This document shows positions 36,640-44,976 of a stretch of DNA of 64,000 nucleotides, one piece after another; the first letter of the stretch is position 1, and each line of letters starts with the position of its first letter. Under the pieces are notes generated by a model. That model saw nothing but the letters and a program-made list of their open reading frames with translations, was not told where the DNA came from and searched no databases. A program made the translations under genes and the position numbers. Source of the stretch: Rhodoferax sp. (GTDB lineage: Bacteria > Pseudomonadota > Gammaproteobacteria > Burkholderiales > Burkholderiaceae_C); the NCBI GenBank assembly GCA_031291305.1, contig JARLJH010000034.1:1-64000 (forward strand), read 5' to 3'.

Positions 36640-37476
36640 ATGAAAGAAGTAGTAGTCGTCGTCGGAGCAGGTTTCATCGGCCAAGCGATTGCACGCCGGG
36701 TCGGTGCTGGCAAACATGTGCTGCTTGCCAATGTCACAAAAGAAAGCGCTGTCAAGGCTGCCGAGGCGCTCGCCAACGCCGGATTCGAAGTTAGTGCGGC
36801 AGCCGTTGACATCTCGTCGCGCGAATCGGTAAAGGCGCTTGTCAACAAGGCCCAAGAACTGGGAACTGTCACCGGCCTGATCCATGCGGCAGGCGTATCG
36901 CCATCACAGGCGCCCATTGAGACCATCTTGAAGGTCGACCTGTATGGGACAGCGCTCGTTCTTGAATTGTTTGGCGAAATCATTGCGCGTGGCGGATCTG
37001 GGGTTGTCATATCCTCCCAGTCCGGCCATCGCTTGCCGGCCCTGACGCAGGAGCAGAACCAGGCGCTGGCGACCGTGCCAACTGAAGATCTGCTTAAGCT
37101 TGACATACTGCAGCCAGGGAAAGTGACCGATACGCTACATGCCTATCAGCTGTCCAAGCGTGGGAATTCCCTGCGCGTGATGGCCGAGGCAGTTCGGTGG
37201 GGAGTTCGTGGCGCTCGAATTAACACGATCAGTCCAGGCATCGTCATGACGCCACTGGCGCGTGACGAGCTCACCGGCCCACGTGGCGCGGGATATCGCC
37301 GCATGATCGAGACCTGCGCCGTCGGCCGTGCTGGCACGCCTGACGAGATCGGCAACCTAGCTGCATTCTTAATGGGCCCGGATGGTGGGTTCATTACGGG
37401 CAGCGATATCTTGATGGATGGTGGTGTGACCGCTGCCCATTGGTTCGGTGCGCAAACAGGGAAGAATACCCAATGA
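36640..37476 (+). CDS. SDR family oxidoreductase with S-Y insertion (block 1)
   Basis: Short-chain dehydrogenase, 278 aa. The cofactor motif is VVGAGFIGQAIARR at 8-20 (GAGxIGxA), and IHAAGVSPS supplies the NNAG-like strand. The catalytic pair is S (SSQSG, 125-128) and YQLSK (Y169, K173); about 41-44 residues separate them instead of the usual 12-13, because of an insertion at about 130-165. SPGIVMTPLAR and MDGGVT are typical of the C-terminus. It is closely similar to the gene at 47811-48653 (roughly three quarters identical by eye), so the two blocks contain a duplicated gene. It begins the likely LysR-controlled operon. Confidence 0.88.
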   Translation: MKEVVVVVGAGFIGQAIARRVGAGKHVLLANVTKESAVKAAEALANAGFEVSAAAVDISSRESVKALVNKAQELGTVTGLIHAAGVSPSQAPIETILKVDLYGTALVLELFGEIIARGGSGVVISSQSGHRLPALTQEQNQALATVPTEDLLKLDILQPGKVTDTLHAYQLSKRGNSLRVMAEAVRWGVRGARINTISPGIVMTPLARDELTGPRGAGYRRMIETCAVGRAGTPDEIGNLAAFLMGPDGGFITGSDILMDGGVTAAHWFGAQTGKNTQ

Positions 37477-38081
37477 CGAAGGTCCTAGTTCTTGGCGCCA
37501 ACGGGCAAATCGCACATTGGGCGATCGACCTCTTTCTCGAGCGCGGTGAGGTCAAGCTCACACTCTTCTGCCGTCGTGCGAAGCGCTTGCAACAGTACGC
37601 TGGCAATCCCCTTGTTGAGGTAGTCGAAGGGGATGTGCTCGACGCACAGGCGCTGGCCACGGTGATGCCCGGCCACGATGTCGTCTATGCCAATCTCGCC
37701 GGAGACCTCGTACAAATGGCGTGGACGATTGTTATTACGATGAAGGGCGCCAGGCTAAAGCGCCTGGTCTTCATCAGTTCGATGGGTATCTACAACGAGG
37801 TGCCGGGAGCTCACTATGACAAGGCGCTCGATCCGTATCGTGATGCGGCTGCTGTCATCGAAAGTTCTGACCTCGACTACACCATCTTGCGTCCATCATG
37901 GTTGAGCAACAGGGACGAAATCGAATACGGCATCACCCAAAAGGGTGAGGACTTTCGCTTTTCCGGTGACCTAGTTTCGCGCAAGAGCGTTGCCGATCTC
38001 GTCGTGCAACTGGCGACGGTTCCAGGCATGGAGACGCGCCGCAGCTTGGGCGTTCACAGAGATGTTGGCCATGGACGCTAG
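37473..38081 (+). CDS. NAD(P)H-binding (NmrA/SDR-a type) protein (block 1)
   Basis: Atypical SDR of 202 aa. The Rossmann start TKVLVLGANGQIAHWAIDLF has the GxxGxxA pattern, then EGDVLDAQAL, YANLAGD and FISSMGIYNEVPG; no classical YxxxK is seen. It starts at ATG 37473 overlapping the SDR stop (ATGA) and ends inside the MFS start region, so the three genes are tightly coupled. A paralogue with the same neighbour order (MFS) exists at 43863-44447. Confidence 0.85.
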   Translation: MTKVLVLGANGQIAHWAIDLFLERGEVKLTLFCRRAKRLQQYAGNPLVEVVEGDVLDAQALATVMPGHDVVYANLAGDLVQMAWTIVITMKGARLKRLVFISSMGIYNEVPGAHYDKALDPYRDAAAVIESSDLDYTILRPSWLSNRDEIEYGITQKGEDFRFSGDLVSRKSVADLVVQLATVPGMETRRSLGVHRDVGHGR

Positions 38082-39504
38082 TTCGTCGGCGCCATCCTCG
38101 TCCCATCATGGCGCACTTGTCGCAACGATCCTGGTCAGCTACGCGATGATCGTGATCGATAACTCGATCGTGATTACCGGCTTGCCATCCATCCGTGACG
38201 GCCTCCACTTCTCTGCCGCCGGCTTGTCGTGGGTACAAAACGCCTATGCACTCGCGTTTGGTGGCTTCATGTTGCTTGGCGCGCGCGCGGGTGATTTGCT
38301 GGGGCGACGTTTTATCTTCAACCTCGGGCTGGGGATTTTCACCTTGGCTTCATTGGCTATCGGCCTGGCGACATCGCCGGCATGGCTGGTTTGCGCACGC
38401 GCTGTGCAAGGCGTCGGCGCGGCCATCTTGTCCCCATCCACACTAGCGTTGCTGGCTATAAGTTTCTCGGAGGGGCCCGAGCGCAATCGCGTTCTTGGAT
38501 GGTACGGCGCCGTAGGAGGCATTACAGCAAGCATCGGCTTGGTGCTCGGAGGCATTCTTGCGGATTTGGTCTCCTGGCGAGCCGGGTTCTTTGTCAATGT
38601 TCCGATCGGAGCCGTGTTGATGTGGTCAGCACGACGCTATATCGCTGAAACACCAAAGCAGTCAGGTCGATTTGATATTGCGGGCGCCGTATTTTCGACC
38701 GTGGGCGTTGTCGCCTTGGTGTATGGCTTGGTCCACGCTGCTGAGGAAAGCTGGTTGCACCCAGGAACCGCACTTCCGTTGGCGATCGGGCTGACGCTGC
38801 TCGCAATGTTTTTGAAGATCGAGAACAAGGCAGAACAGCCAATCCTCCCACTGCGGTTGTTCTCAAGCACAGTTCGTTCAGGCGCAAATGCTGCAAGAGT
38901 CCTATTTATTGGCGCCGCGATGGGCTTTTTTTTCTATGCCACGCAGTACCTGCAGGGCGTGCTGGGAATGCGCCCTATGTGGGCGGGTCTTGCGTTCTTC
39001 CCATCGATGCTTGCTAATTTTTTTGGTGCCTTGGCGACTCCTCGTCTCGCAAAGCGCTTTGGGCACAATGCTGTGCTGGTAAGTATGCTGACGATCTCGC
39101 TTATTGGTATGGGATGGCTCGGACAGCTTGGTGTGGATACATCTTTCTTGCTCGGTGTGGCACTGCCAATGGTGTTGATTGGCACAGGCATGGGTTCAAC
39201 ACTGGCGCTCCTGACCATTAACGGGGTTGCCGGCGTCATGCCAAGAGATGCTGGTTCGGCCTCCGGCCTGGTAGGTGTGGCCCATCAATTAGGCGGCGCT
39301 TTTGGCCTAGCGATCCTAGTCGTTGTATTCGCCACGCCAGTTATTCCGGCCGGAACTGCGGCAAACGTCGAGCTTGCGCACCGTATTGGCGTGTCGCTGA
39401 CTGGGGCGGCAGTCCTGTTGTCCATCTCGCTCTTTTTGGTCCTTTGGTATGTGGTTCGCCGCCCAGTCCTGGCGGGGGCAAAAGCCACGGGATCTTCCGA
39501 TTAA
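38071..39504 (+). CDS. MFS drug exporter, DHA2 (EmrB/QacA) family
   Basis: Major facilitator, 477 aa, with about 14 hydrophobic helices, which is the DHA2 drug:H+ antiporter layout. SYAMIVIDNSIVITGLPSI in TM1 and GARAGDLLGRRFIFNLGLGI (motif A) near 70-90 are diagnostic. Motif C is visible as WYGAVGGITASIGLVLGGIL. The gene starts at ATG 38071, overlapping the previous gene by 11 bp. It may export a substrate or product modified by the reductases around it. A truncated paralogue is at 44444. Confidence 0.9.
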   Translation: MDASSSAPSSSHHGALVATILVSYAMIVIDNSIVITGLPSIRDGLHFSAAGLSWVQNAYALAFGGFMLLGARAGDLLGRRFIFNLGLGIFTLASLAIGLATSPAWLVCARAVQGVGAAILSPSTLALLAISFSEGPERNRVLGWYGAVGGITASIGLVLGGILADLVSWRAGFFVNVPIGAVLMWSARRYIAETPKQSGRFDIAGAVFSTVGVVALVYGLVHAAEESWLHPGTALPLAIGLTLLAMFLKIENKAEQPILPLRLFSSTVRSGANAARVLFIGAAMGFFFYATQYLQGVLGMRPMWAGLAFFPSMLANFFGALATPRLAKRFGHNAVLVSMLTISLIGMGWLGQLGVDTSFLLGVALPMVLIGTGMGSTLALLTINGVAGVMPRDAGSASGLVGVAHQLGGAFGLAILVVVFATPVIPAGTAANVELAHRIGVSLTGAAVLLSISLFLVLWYVVRRPVLAGAKATGSSD

Positions 39505-39534
39505 TAGTAGCCACAAACAAACGAAAGTGAAAAC

Positions 39535-40527
39535 ATGAAATACATCAAACTCGGAAATACTGGTCTCGATGTTTCGAAAATCTGCCTCGGGATGATGAGC
39601 TTCGGCAAACCTGGGAGCGAACACGGCCTCTTCCCTTGGGCGCGCGATTTTGAGGATGCCAAACCAATCTTCAAAAAAGCGATAGAGCTGGGCATTAACT
39701 ACTTTGACACCGCCAACGTGTATCAGCTTGGCACCAGCGAAGATGTGACTGGCAAACTCATCCGGGAATTTAATCTTGACCGGGACGACATTGTCGTGGC
39801 AACCAAAGTGCGCATGGAGATGCGCCAAGGCAAGCCGAATGGCAGTGGCCTTTCGCGCAAGGCCATTCTCAGCGAAATCGACAAGAGTCTGAAGCGTCTG
39901 GGCCTGGATTACGTGGACCTGTACACGATCCACCGGCTCGACCCGCTGACGCCCATGGAGGAAATTATGGAGGCACTTCACGATGTTGTGAAGAGCGGCA
40001 AGGTACGATACATCGGCGCTTCGACTATGTATGCGTGGCAGTTCGAACGCATGCAAAACATCGCGAAAAAAAATGGTTGGACGAAGTTCGTCGCCATGCA
40101 GAACCATTACAACCTTATCTATCGGGAAGAAGAACGCGAGATGATTCCGCTCTGTGAGGATCGCAAGATTGCGCTGACACCATGGAGCCCACTTGCAGGC
40201 GGTCGCTTGGCGCATCCGTGGGGAACTTCCACACCCCGCGTCCAGATCGACGAAGTGTCCAAGTGGGTTTGGGACGGCACCAACCCAATGGACAAGGTAG
40301 TCATCGACAACGTTCAAGAAATGGCGCATGCACGCGGTATTTCGATGGCTCAAATGTCTCTGGCTTGGATGCTCAGCAAGCCATACATCACCGCACCGAT
40401 CGTTGGAACAACCGCCATCAAGCATGTGGAAGAAGCTGTGGCGGCCCTTGATATTCAACTCTCCAGCGATGAAATAGTGGCGCTCGAAAAGCCCTATGTC
40501 ACGCATCCTGTGCTGGGGATGATGTAA
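39535..40527 (+). CDS. aldo/keto reductase (block 1)
   Basis: NADPH-dependent carbonyl reductase of the (beta/alpha)8 AKR family, 330 aa. The catalytic tetrad is in DTANVYQLGTSE (Asp, Tyr), VVATKVRM (Lys) and TIHRLD (His). The cofactor pocket includes SPLAGGRLAH and VGTTAIKHVEEA. It resembles the YajO/IolS-type AKRs. It lies 30 bp after the MFS gene and its stop overlaps the next start by one base, so it belongs to the same operon. Substrate unknown. Confidence 0.92.
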   Translation: MKYIKLGNTGLDVSKICLGMMSFGKPGSEHGLFPWARDFEDAKPIFKKAIELGINYFDTANVYQLGTSEDVTGKLIREFNLDRDDIVVATKVRMEMRQGKPNGSGLSRKAILSEIDKSLKRLGLDYVDLYTIHRLDPLTPMEEIMEALHDVVKSGKVRYIGASTMYAWQFERMQNIAKKNGWTKFVAMQNHYNLIYREEEREMIPLCEDRKIALTPWSPLAGGRLAHPWGTSTPRVQIDEVSKWVWDGTNPMDKVVIDNVQEMAHARGISMAQMSLAWMLSKPYITAPIVGTTAIKHVEEAVAALDIQLSSDEIVALEKPYVTHPVLGMM

Positions 40528-41501
40528 TGCGGCCACATTGGAAGAAGCCGCTTGTTACGGCGATAATCGGCGGCATCATGCACCTCTCTGCTGGGGCTGA
40601 TCCACTGCCAGATGCAATCACGTTCCATGCCGATCAGGCATACCCTGAAAGTGTGGCATGGTCGCCGCGCCAAAATGCCTTTTTCGTCGGCTCCCTTCGT
40701 TTGGGGACCATTGGGATTGTTTCGCCTTCCGGCGGCTATCGGCAATTTGCTTCAGACAAATTGATGTTCGGTTCAGGTGGTATCAAGTACGACGCTAAAC
40801 GCAACTGGGTTTGGGCTGCACTCTGCGATATTGGGGTCTCGACGGCCAGCTCACCGCAGACACAGGGTAAGACTGCCGCCGTGATTGCTTTTGATGCGAA
40901 GTCTGGAAAGCGGAAGCGATATATCGATCTCGCGCCTCTCGTGCCAGGTGCTCACTGCGCCAATGATCTTGCGTTCGACGGCGCAGGCAACATCTACGTG
41001 ACCGACAGTTTTGCACCGGTCGTCTATGTGATCGATCAGAAGATGAAGGCGCGGGTATTGGTCAGCAGCGAGAAATTCGAAGGGCAAAACTTCAACCTAA
41101 ATGGTATCGCTTATCACGGTAGCGGATATCTGCTCGTCGGGAAGCACAATAGCGGCGATTTCTACAAAATAACGCTCAAACCAAGAGTCGAGGTCCAGAT
41201 CGTTGAATTGTCGATCAAGGTTCCCGGCGCCGACGGTATTGAATTGTTGGGCAAGACTTCGATGATCGTGGCCCAGAATCAAGGGCATGATCGCGCCATG
41301 CTGTTGACGAGCATCGACGATTGGAAGTCCGCCAAGGTTCAAGAGCTGGCTAAGAGCGTGGTATCTTTCCCTACGGCTGTGACAACGAGGGGAAAGGACA
41401 TCTACATGCTGAATAACCGTGTTGATACGCTCATCGATGCTTCGGCAAATAAGGTCAGCGATTACGTCCTGCAACGCTTGCCAGCGGTGAAGAACGAGTG
41501 A
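40527..41501 (+). CDS. exported SMP-30/gluconolactonase-like beta-propeller protein
   Basis: 324 aa. Residues 1 to about 24 form a signal peptide (basic start, VTAIIGGIMHLSAGA). The rest has repeated propeller strands, such as GGIKYDAKRNWVWAALCD, NDLAFDGAGNIYVTDSFAP and NLNGIAYHGSGYLLVGKHN, a pattern of six-bladed SMP-30/strictosidine-synthase-type proteins. Such folds often act as lactonases, but I see no complete catalytic metal set. The stop of the reductase gene overlaps its start by one base. It is probably periplasmic; function unassigned. Confidence 0.75.
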   Translation: MRPHWKKPLVTAIIGGIMHLSAGADPLPDAITFHADQAYPESVAWSPRQNAFFVGSLRLGTIGIVSPSGGYRQFASDKLMFGSGGIKYDAKRNWVWAALCDIGVSTASSPQTQGKTAAVIAFDAKSGKRKRYIDLAPLVPGAHCANDLAFDGAGNIYVTDSFAPVVYVIDQKMKARVLVSSEKFEGQNFNLNGIAYHGSGYLLVGKHNSGDFYKITLKPRVEVQIVELSIKVPGADGIELLGKTSMIVAQNQGHDRAMLLTSIDDWKSAKVQELAKSVVSFPTAVTTRGKDIYMLNNRVDTLIDASANKVSDYVLQRLPAVKNE

Positions 41502-41547
41502 GATACGCGCTCAAGGTAAAGCAAGTAATTCTCGGTGGGGAGTGAAA

Positions 41548-43113
41548 GTGGAAACGTTTGAATGGGTTCTAGTACTGCTCCTCGCTGCGGCGGCCTTGGC
41601 CGAATTTGCTCGCCGTTTTGGCGCACCTTATCCGACGATGTTGGCGCTCGGCGGTGTAGGCGTCGGACTCATTCCAGGCAGCCCGCGCTGGACACTTGAT
41701 CCGCAACTGGCGCTGACTCTATTTGTGGCCCCCGTTCTGCTTGACGCGGCCTATGATACGTCTTTGCGAGACTTGCGTCGGCAGTGGAAGCCGGTTGCCG
41801 GTCTAGTTGTCGCGGCAGTTGCTACGACGGTCGTTGGGGTTGCTCTGGTTTGCCGCTGGCTGGTGCCTGGCACGCCGTGGGCGGTCGCAATTTGCCTCGG
41901 CGCAATCGTAGCGCCGCCTGACGCAGCCGCCGCGACCGCCGTAATGCGCCAAGTCGGACTCCCTCATCGGGTGCTGAGCGTACTTGAAGGCGAGAGCCTA
42001 CTCAATGACGCAAGCGCACTATTGGTCTATCGACTCGCGTTGATGGCCATCACTACCGGGCCATTGGGTCTGAGCGATTACCTACCGGTTTTTCTTCTTA
42101 CCGTGTTCGGAAGCATTGGTGCCGGAATTGGCGTAGGGTTTGTCATTCGGCCGGTGGTGAGTGCGCCCAGGCATGTCCCAACATCATTAATATTGCAGTT
42201 CGTTGTCACGTTTGGAGTCTGGATACTCGCTGAGCGTGTCGGACTTTCAGGAATTCTGACCGTGGTCGCGTTCGCCATGACAATGGCGCGAGACGGCGGA
42301 CCGAAGATTCCTGCAAGCATGCGCGTCCCCATTCTGGCTGTTTGGGAGACAGTTGTTTTCATTCTCAATGCACTGGCCTTTGTCTTGATAGGCATGCAAC
42401 TGCGGCCGATCTGGGAGCGGCTTGGTAACGGCCCTGGGCGCGTAGAATCTGTCACTGTTGCAGTGTCCGTTTTGGTCGCTGTGATAGCGACCCGCTTTCT
42501 TTGGGTCATGACCTACAGTGCAATTTCCAAGCGTCAGGAACGGGGGCGCCCAACTGGCGGACGAGCGAAGCGGACCTGGGGCGGTAGTGTTGTCGTGTCC
42601 TGGGCAGGGATGCGCGGCATCGTCACCTTAGCGGCCGCCTTTGCGATCCCGGAAACCCTACCGAACGGCTCAGCCTTCCCTTATCGAGACTTGATATTGC
42701 TCAGCGCATTTTCGGTCGTATTTGGGACGCTGGTAATCCAGGGGCTCACCATGAAGCCGATTATTCGCATGCTGAAGCTAGATGAAGATGACGCAGTGGC
42801 GAATGAAGTACGGCTTGGTCGAGCGCAAATGTACCAGACCCTGATTGACTTCATCCAGGACGACGATTCTCTGCATGCGAAGCTATTGCGCAAGGAGTAT
42901 CAGGCGATTGTGGATCTAAATGTCGGTGGTGATCGGTTTCACCCGCTCAATGAGGTCCCCGGCGGACCGTTGATAAGATCCGCGCTGGCGCAGGCGCGGC
43001 ATAAGGCCATTGAACTTCGGAATTTGGAGATCATTGGTGATCAGGCATTTCGCGTGCTTATTCAAGAATTGGATTGGGCAGAGCTATCGGCCGGCGGGAA
43101 CGCGGTGAAATAG
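41548..43113 (+). CDS. CPA1-type Na+/H+ antiporter (NhaP-like)
   Basis: Cation/proton antiporter with about 12 TM helices, 521 aa. The conserved TM5-6 region is LGAIVAPPDAAAATAVM, with the ion-binding D, then LEGESLLNDASALLVYR, hallmark motifs of the NhaP/CPA1 family. A C-terminal cytoplasmic tail (about 420-521) follows the last helices. I chose GTG 41548, because GGGGAG lies five bases upstream; an in-frame GTG at 41542 is too close. It is the last gene of block 1. Confidence 0.87.
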   Translation: METFEWVLVLLLAAAALAEFARRFGAPYPTMLALGGVGVGLIPGSPRWTLDPQLALTLFVAPVLLDAAYDTSLRDLRRQWKPVAGLVVAAVATTVVGVALVCRWLVPGTPWAVAICLGAIVAPPDAAAATAVMRQVGLPHRVLSVLEGESLLNDASALLVYRLALMAITTGPLGLSDYLPVFLLTVFGSIGAGIGVGFVIRPVVSAPRHVPTSLILQFVVTFGVWILAERVGLSGILTVVAFAMTMARDGGPKIPASMRVPILAVWETVVFILNALAFVLIGMQLRPIWERLGNGPGRVESVTVAVSVLVAVIATRFLWVMTYSAISKRQERGRPTGGRAKRTWGGSVVVSWAGMRGIVTLAAAFAIPETLPNGSAFPYRDLILLSAFSVVFGTLVIQGLTMKPIIRMLKLDEDDAVANEVRLGRAQMYQTLIDFIQDDDSLHAKLLRKEYQAIVDLNVGGDRFHPLNEVPGGPLIRSALAQARHKAIELRNLEIIGDQAFRVLIQELDWAELSAGGNAVK

Positions 43114-43200
43114 TAGTCCCGCGTTATGCCGACTGGGATATTTCGTCGCCGGTCATTTGGGGCTTGTGAAGAAGGTCGGCGGTCGACGCGCAGAGGCCAA

Positions 43201-43216
43201 TTTCCAACGTTGGAAA
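43201..43216. promoter_or_regulatory. 16-bp perfect palindrome
   Basis: TTTCCAACGTTGGAAA is a perfect 16-bp inverted repeat in the 275-bp gap between the antiporter and the transposase fragment. No regulator gene is adjacent; it may be an operator stranded by rearrangement. Confidence 0.3.
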
Positions 43217-43388
43217 TCATAGGCCGGGCCGTAGCTCGGCAGGCGCAAAAGGATCTGCCAGCACTCTACACAAGGTTTCGACGATCGCCAGCGAATAAAG
43301 GGCAACATGAATTATTCGTTGACAAGGTGAAATCATGCAGTCAAGCTTAATCTTGTTCAATTGACTATAAAGGCCAAGGGCACCAGCA

Positions 43389-43850
43389 ATGAGCAGCGTT
43401 CACGAAACCGCGTATCCTCGCCTGAAAGACGAGTTCACGGAACAGGAACTTTTTGCCATCTATACGCCCACGCCAGAAGAGTTGCGCTTTGTTGCGGCGC
43501 GGTACCGGCAAGTTACGCTGCAAACCTTCCTACTCATTCAGCTCAAGCTGCTGCAGCGTCTGGGATATTTCATCATGCTCGGCAGCGTCCCTCGTGAAGT
43601 CATCCAGCACATTTGCAGCCGGGCCCAGGTCCGGGTGCCGACAAAATCAGCACTGACGCGGTACGACAAGTCCGGCACCAAGCAGCGTCACCGGACCCAC
43701 CTGCGCCAATTCGTCGGCTTCCGCGAATTGCTCCCGCTCGATGAGGTTTGGCTTAAGGAGCAGGCTTTTCAGGCGGCTAGGACCAAGCAAGAGCGTCTCC
43801 TTTTTGGTGATGCAAACCGGCAGATTTACAACGCCAGATTGAACGCATAA
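43389..43850 (+). pseudogene. truncated Tn4651-type Tn3 transposase (5' fragment)
   Basis: Only the N-terminal DUF4158-like part remains, about 135 codons (start SSVHETAYPRLKDEF, then TPTPEELRFVAARYRQVTLQ and LLIQLKLLQRLGYFIML). The full protein is near 1000 aa. Similarity stops near AARTK (about 43790), and the last codons (FGDANRQIYNA) look like a foreign gene end. Tn4651-type transposases of this kind go with tnpS/tnpT, which lie 8 kb to the left. It therefore marks a second relic of the same transposon group and the edge of a rearrangement. Confidence 0.8.
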
Positions 43851-43862
43851 GGACAAGTACAC

Positions 43863-44447
43863 ATGACCCGCATTCTCGTCCTGGGTGCCAATGGCCAGTT
43901 GGCGCGAAACACGATTCCCTTCCTCTTGCAGCACAGCGAGGTGGAACTCACGCTATACCTGCGGCGCGCCAAACGTCTCGCTAATCCTGACGCGGCTCGC
44001 GTCAGGATCGTAGAGGGTGATGTTTTGGAACACAACACGGTTGAAGCAGCTATGCGCAAGCATGACGTGGTGTATGCCAATCTCGCCGGAGACATGGAGG
44101 AGCAGGCGCGAACCATTGTTGCGGCGATGAAATCGACAGGTCTCAAGCGGCTGATCTTCGTCAGTTCCATGGGCATTTACGGTGAAGTTCCTGGAGAGAA
44201 ATACCGCAGTGTGCTCGACCCCTACCGCGATTCTGCCGCCTTGATAGAGGCATCCGATTTGGACTACACCATCCTTCGTCCAGGTTGGTTTACCCATGAT
44301 GCTGCGGTTGATTACCAGATTACGCAAAAGGGACAGTCGTTCAAAAGACATGACGTTTCCTTGAACAGTCTTTCGGATTTGATTGTGAGGCTATCGTTGT
44401 CGCTTGCGCTCGAAGTGCGTCGAAGTTTGGGCGTCAGTCGCGCATGA
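43863..44447 (+). CDS. NAD(P)H-binding protein, paralogue of 37473-38081
   Basis: 194 aa with the same motifs as the block 1 copy: TRILVLGANGQLARN at the start, EGDVLEHNTV, YANLAGDMEE, LIFVSSMGIYGEVPG and YTILRPGWF, ending RRSLGV. Amino-acid similarity to the 37473 product is strong over the full length. It overlaps the start of an MFS stub by four bases (44444-44447), the same order as in block 1. So a second copy of this gene pair entered next to the transposase fragment. Confidence 0.82.
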   Translation: MTRILVLGANGQLARNTIPFLLQHSEVELTLYLRRAKRLANPDAARVRIVEGDVLEHNTVEAAMRKHDVVYANLAGDMEEQARTIVAAMKSTGLKRLIFVSSMGIYGEVPGEKYRSVLDPYRDSAALIEASDLDYTILRPGWFTHDAAVDYQITQKGQSFKRHDVSLNSLSDLIVRLSLSLALEVRRSLGVSRA

Positions 44448-44629
44448 AGTCCGAATACAACTCACAGCAAACCGCGATTCTGGCCATCATCGTTACAAGC
44501 TACTTGATGCTGGTGGTCGATATTTCCATCGTGCTTACAGGTTTGCCCAATATCCATGCAGAGTTGGGCTTCTCTCACGCTGAGCTTTCCTGGGTACAAA
44601 ACGCCTACCGCGCGCAACGAGGCTTTTAA
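44444..44629 (+). pseudogene. truncated MFS exporter (N-terminal stub)
   Basis: About 55 codons match the start of the DHA2 exporter at 38071 (IVTSYLMLVVDISIVLTGLP, then LSWVQNAY). At about 44608 the frame leaves the family and ends after a few codons (RAQRGF). The break joins directly to the last part of a different gene, so this is a deletion or recombination junction. Only the first TM helix remains. Confidence 0.85.
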
Positions 44630-44882
44630 TATCGTCAATGGTGACTTGTTTCGCTGGATTTGGCTGTAGGGTCGGCTTGCGGACTGGTTTGGCGTGCAGT
44701 CGGCAGGGTTTACCAACTCCACACAATCGCTCGAAGCCATCATGGCTGGTTACCATGCGCTGTGGCGTCAGATAGCGCAGAAACACGGCTTGGCCGAAAC
44801 CTCGCTGGAGCGCCTGGCCTCGCCGTGGCATACCGATCTTGATTTGGGCCGCCCACTCAAAGTGATGGCTTGCTTTTTTTGA
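44607..44882 (+). pseudogene. C-terminal remnant of a PRISE-like SDR reductase
   Basis: In the frame beginning at 44607 the sequence reads ARNEAFNIVNGDLFRWIWL, then an in-frame TAG at 44667, then GRLADWFGVQS and later LGRPLKVMACFF before TGA. NEAFNxxNGDxFRWxWLW is a signature of progesterone-5-beta-reductase/iridoid-synthase-like (PRISE) SDR proteins; the TAG replaces the expected Trp (TGG). The 5' part of the gene is missing. It is a decayed fragment fused behind the MFS stub. Confidence 0.75.
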
Positions 44883-44976
44883 CTTGTTCGCTCAGCTGCG
44901 GGCTGAGCGGCTCATCCCTTAAGGCTGTTACAGCCGCAGAGTCATAGCCATATTCTGTATTTGAGTATTGAACTTC
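44883..44976. other. short gap with hairpin after the pseudogenes
   Basis: A perfect 8-bp stem CGCTCAGC/GCTGAGCG (about 44889-44909, loop TGCGG) is present, but no T-run follows on either side in a suitable position, so I do not call it a terminator. Nothing else is seen before the convergent FGE-like gene. Confidence 0.4.

Noticed and set aside
44889-44909. Strong hairpin CGCTCAGC/GCTGAGCG as terminator
   Set aside because: The T-run precedes it on the plus strand and no T-run follows on either strand.
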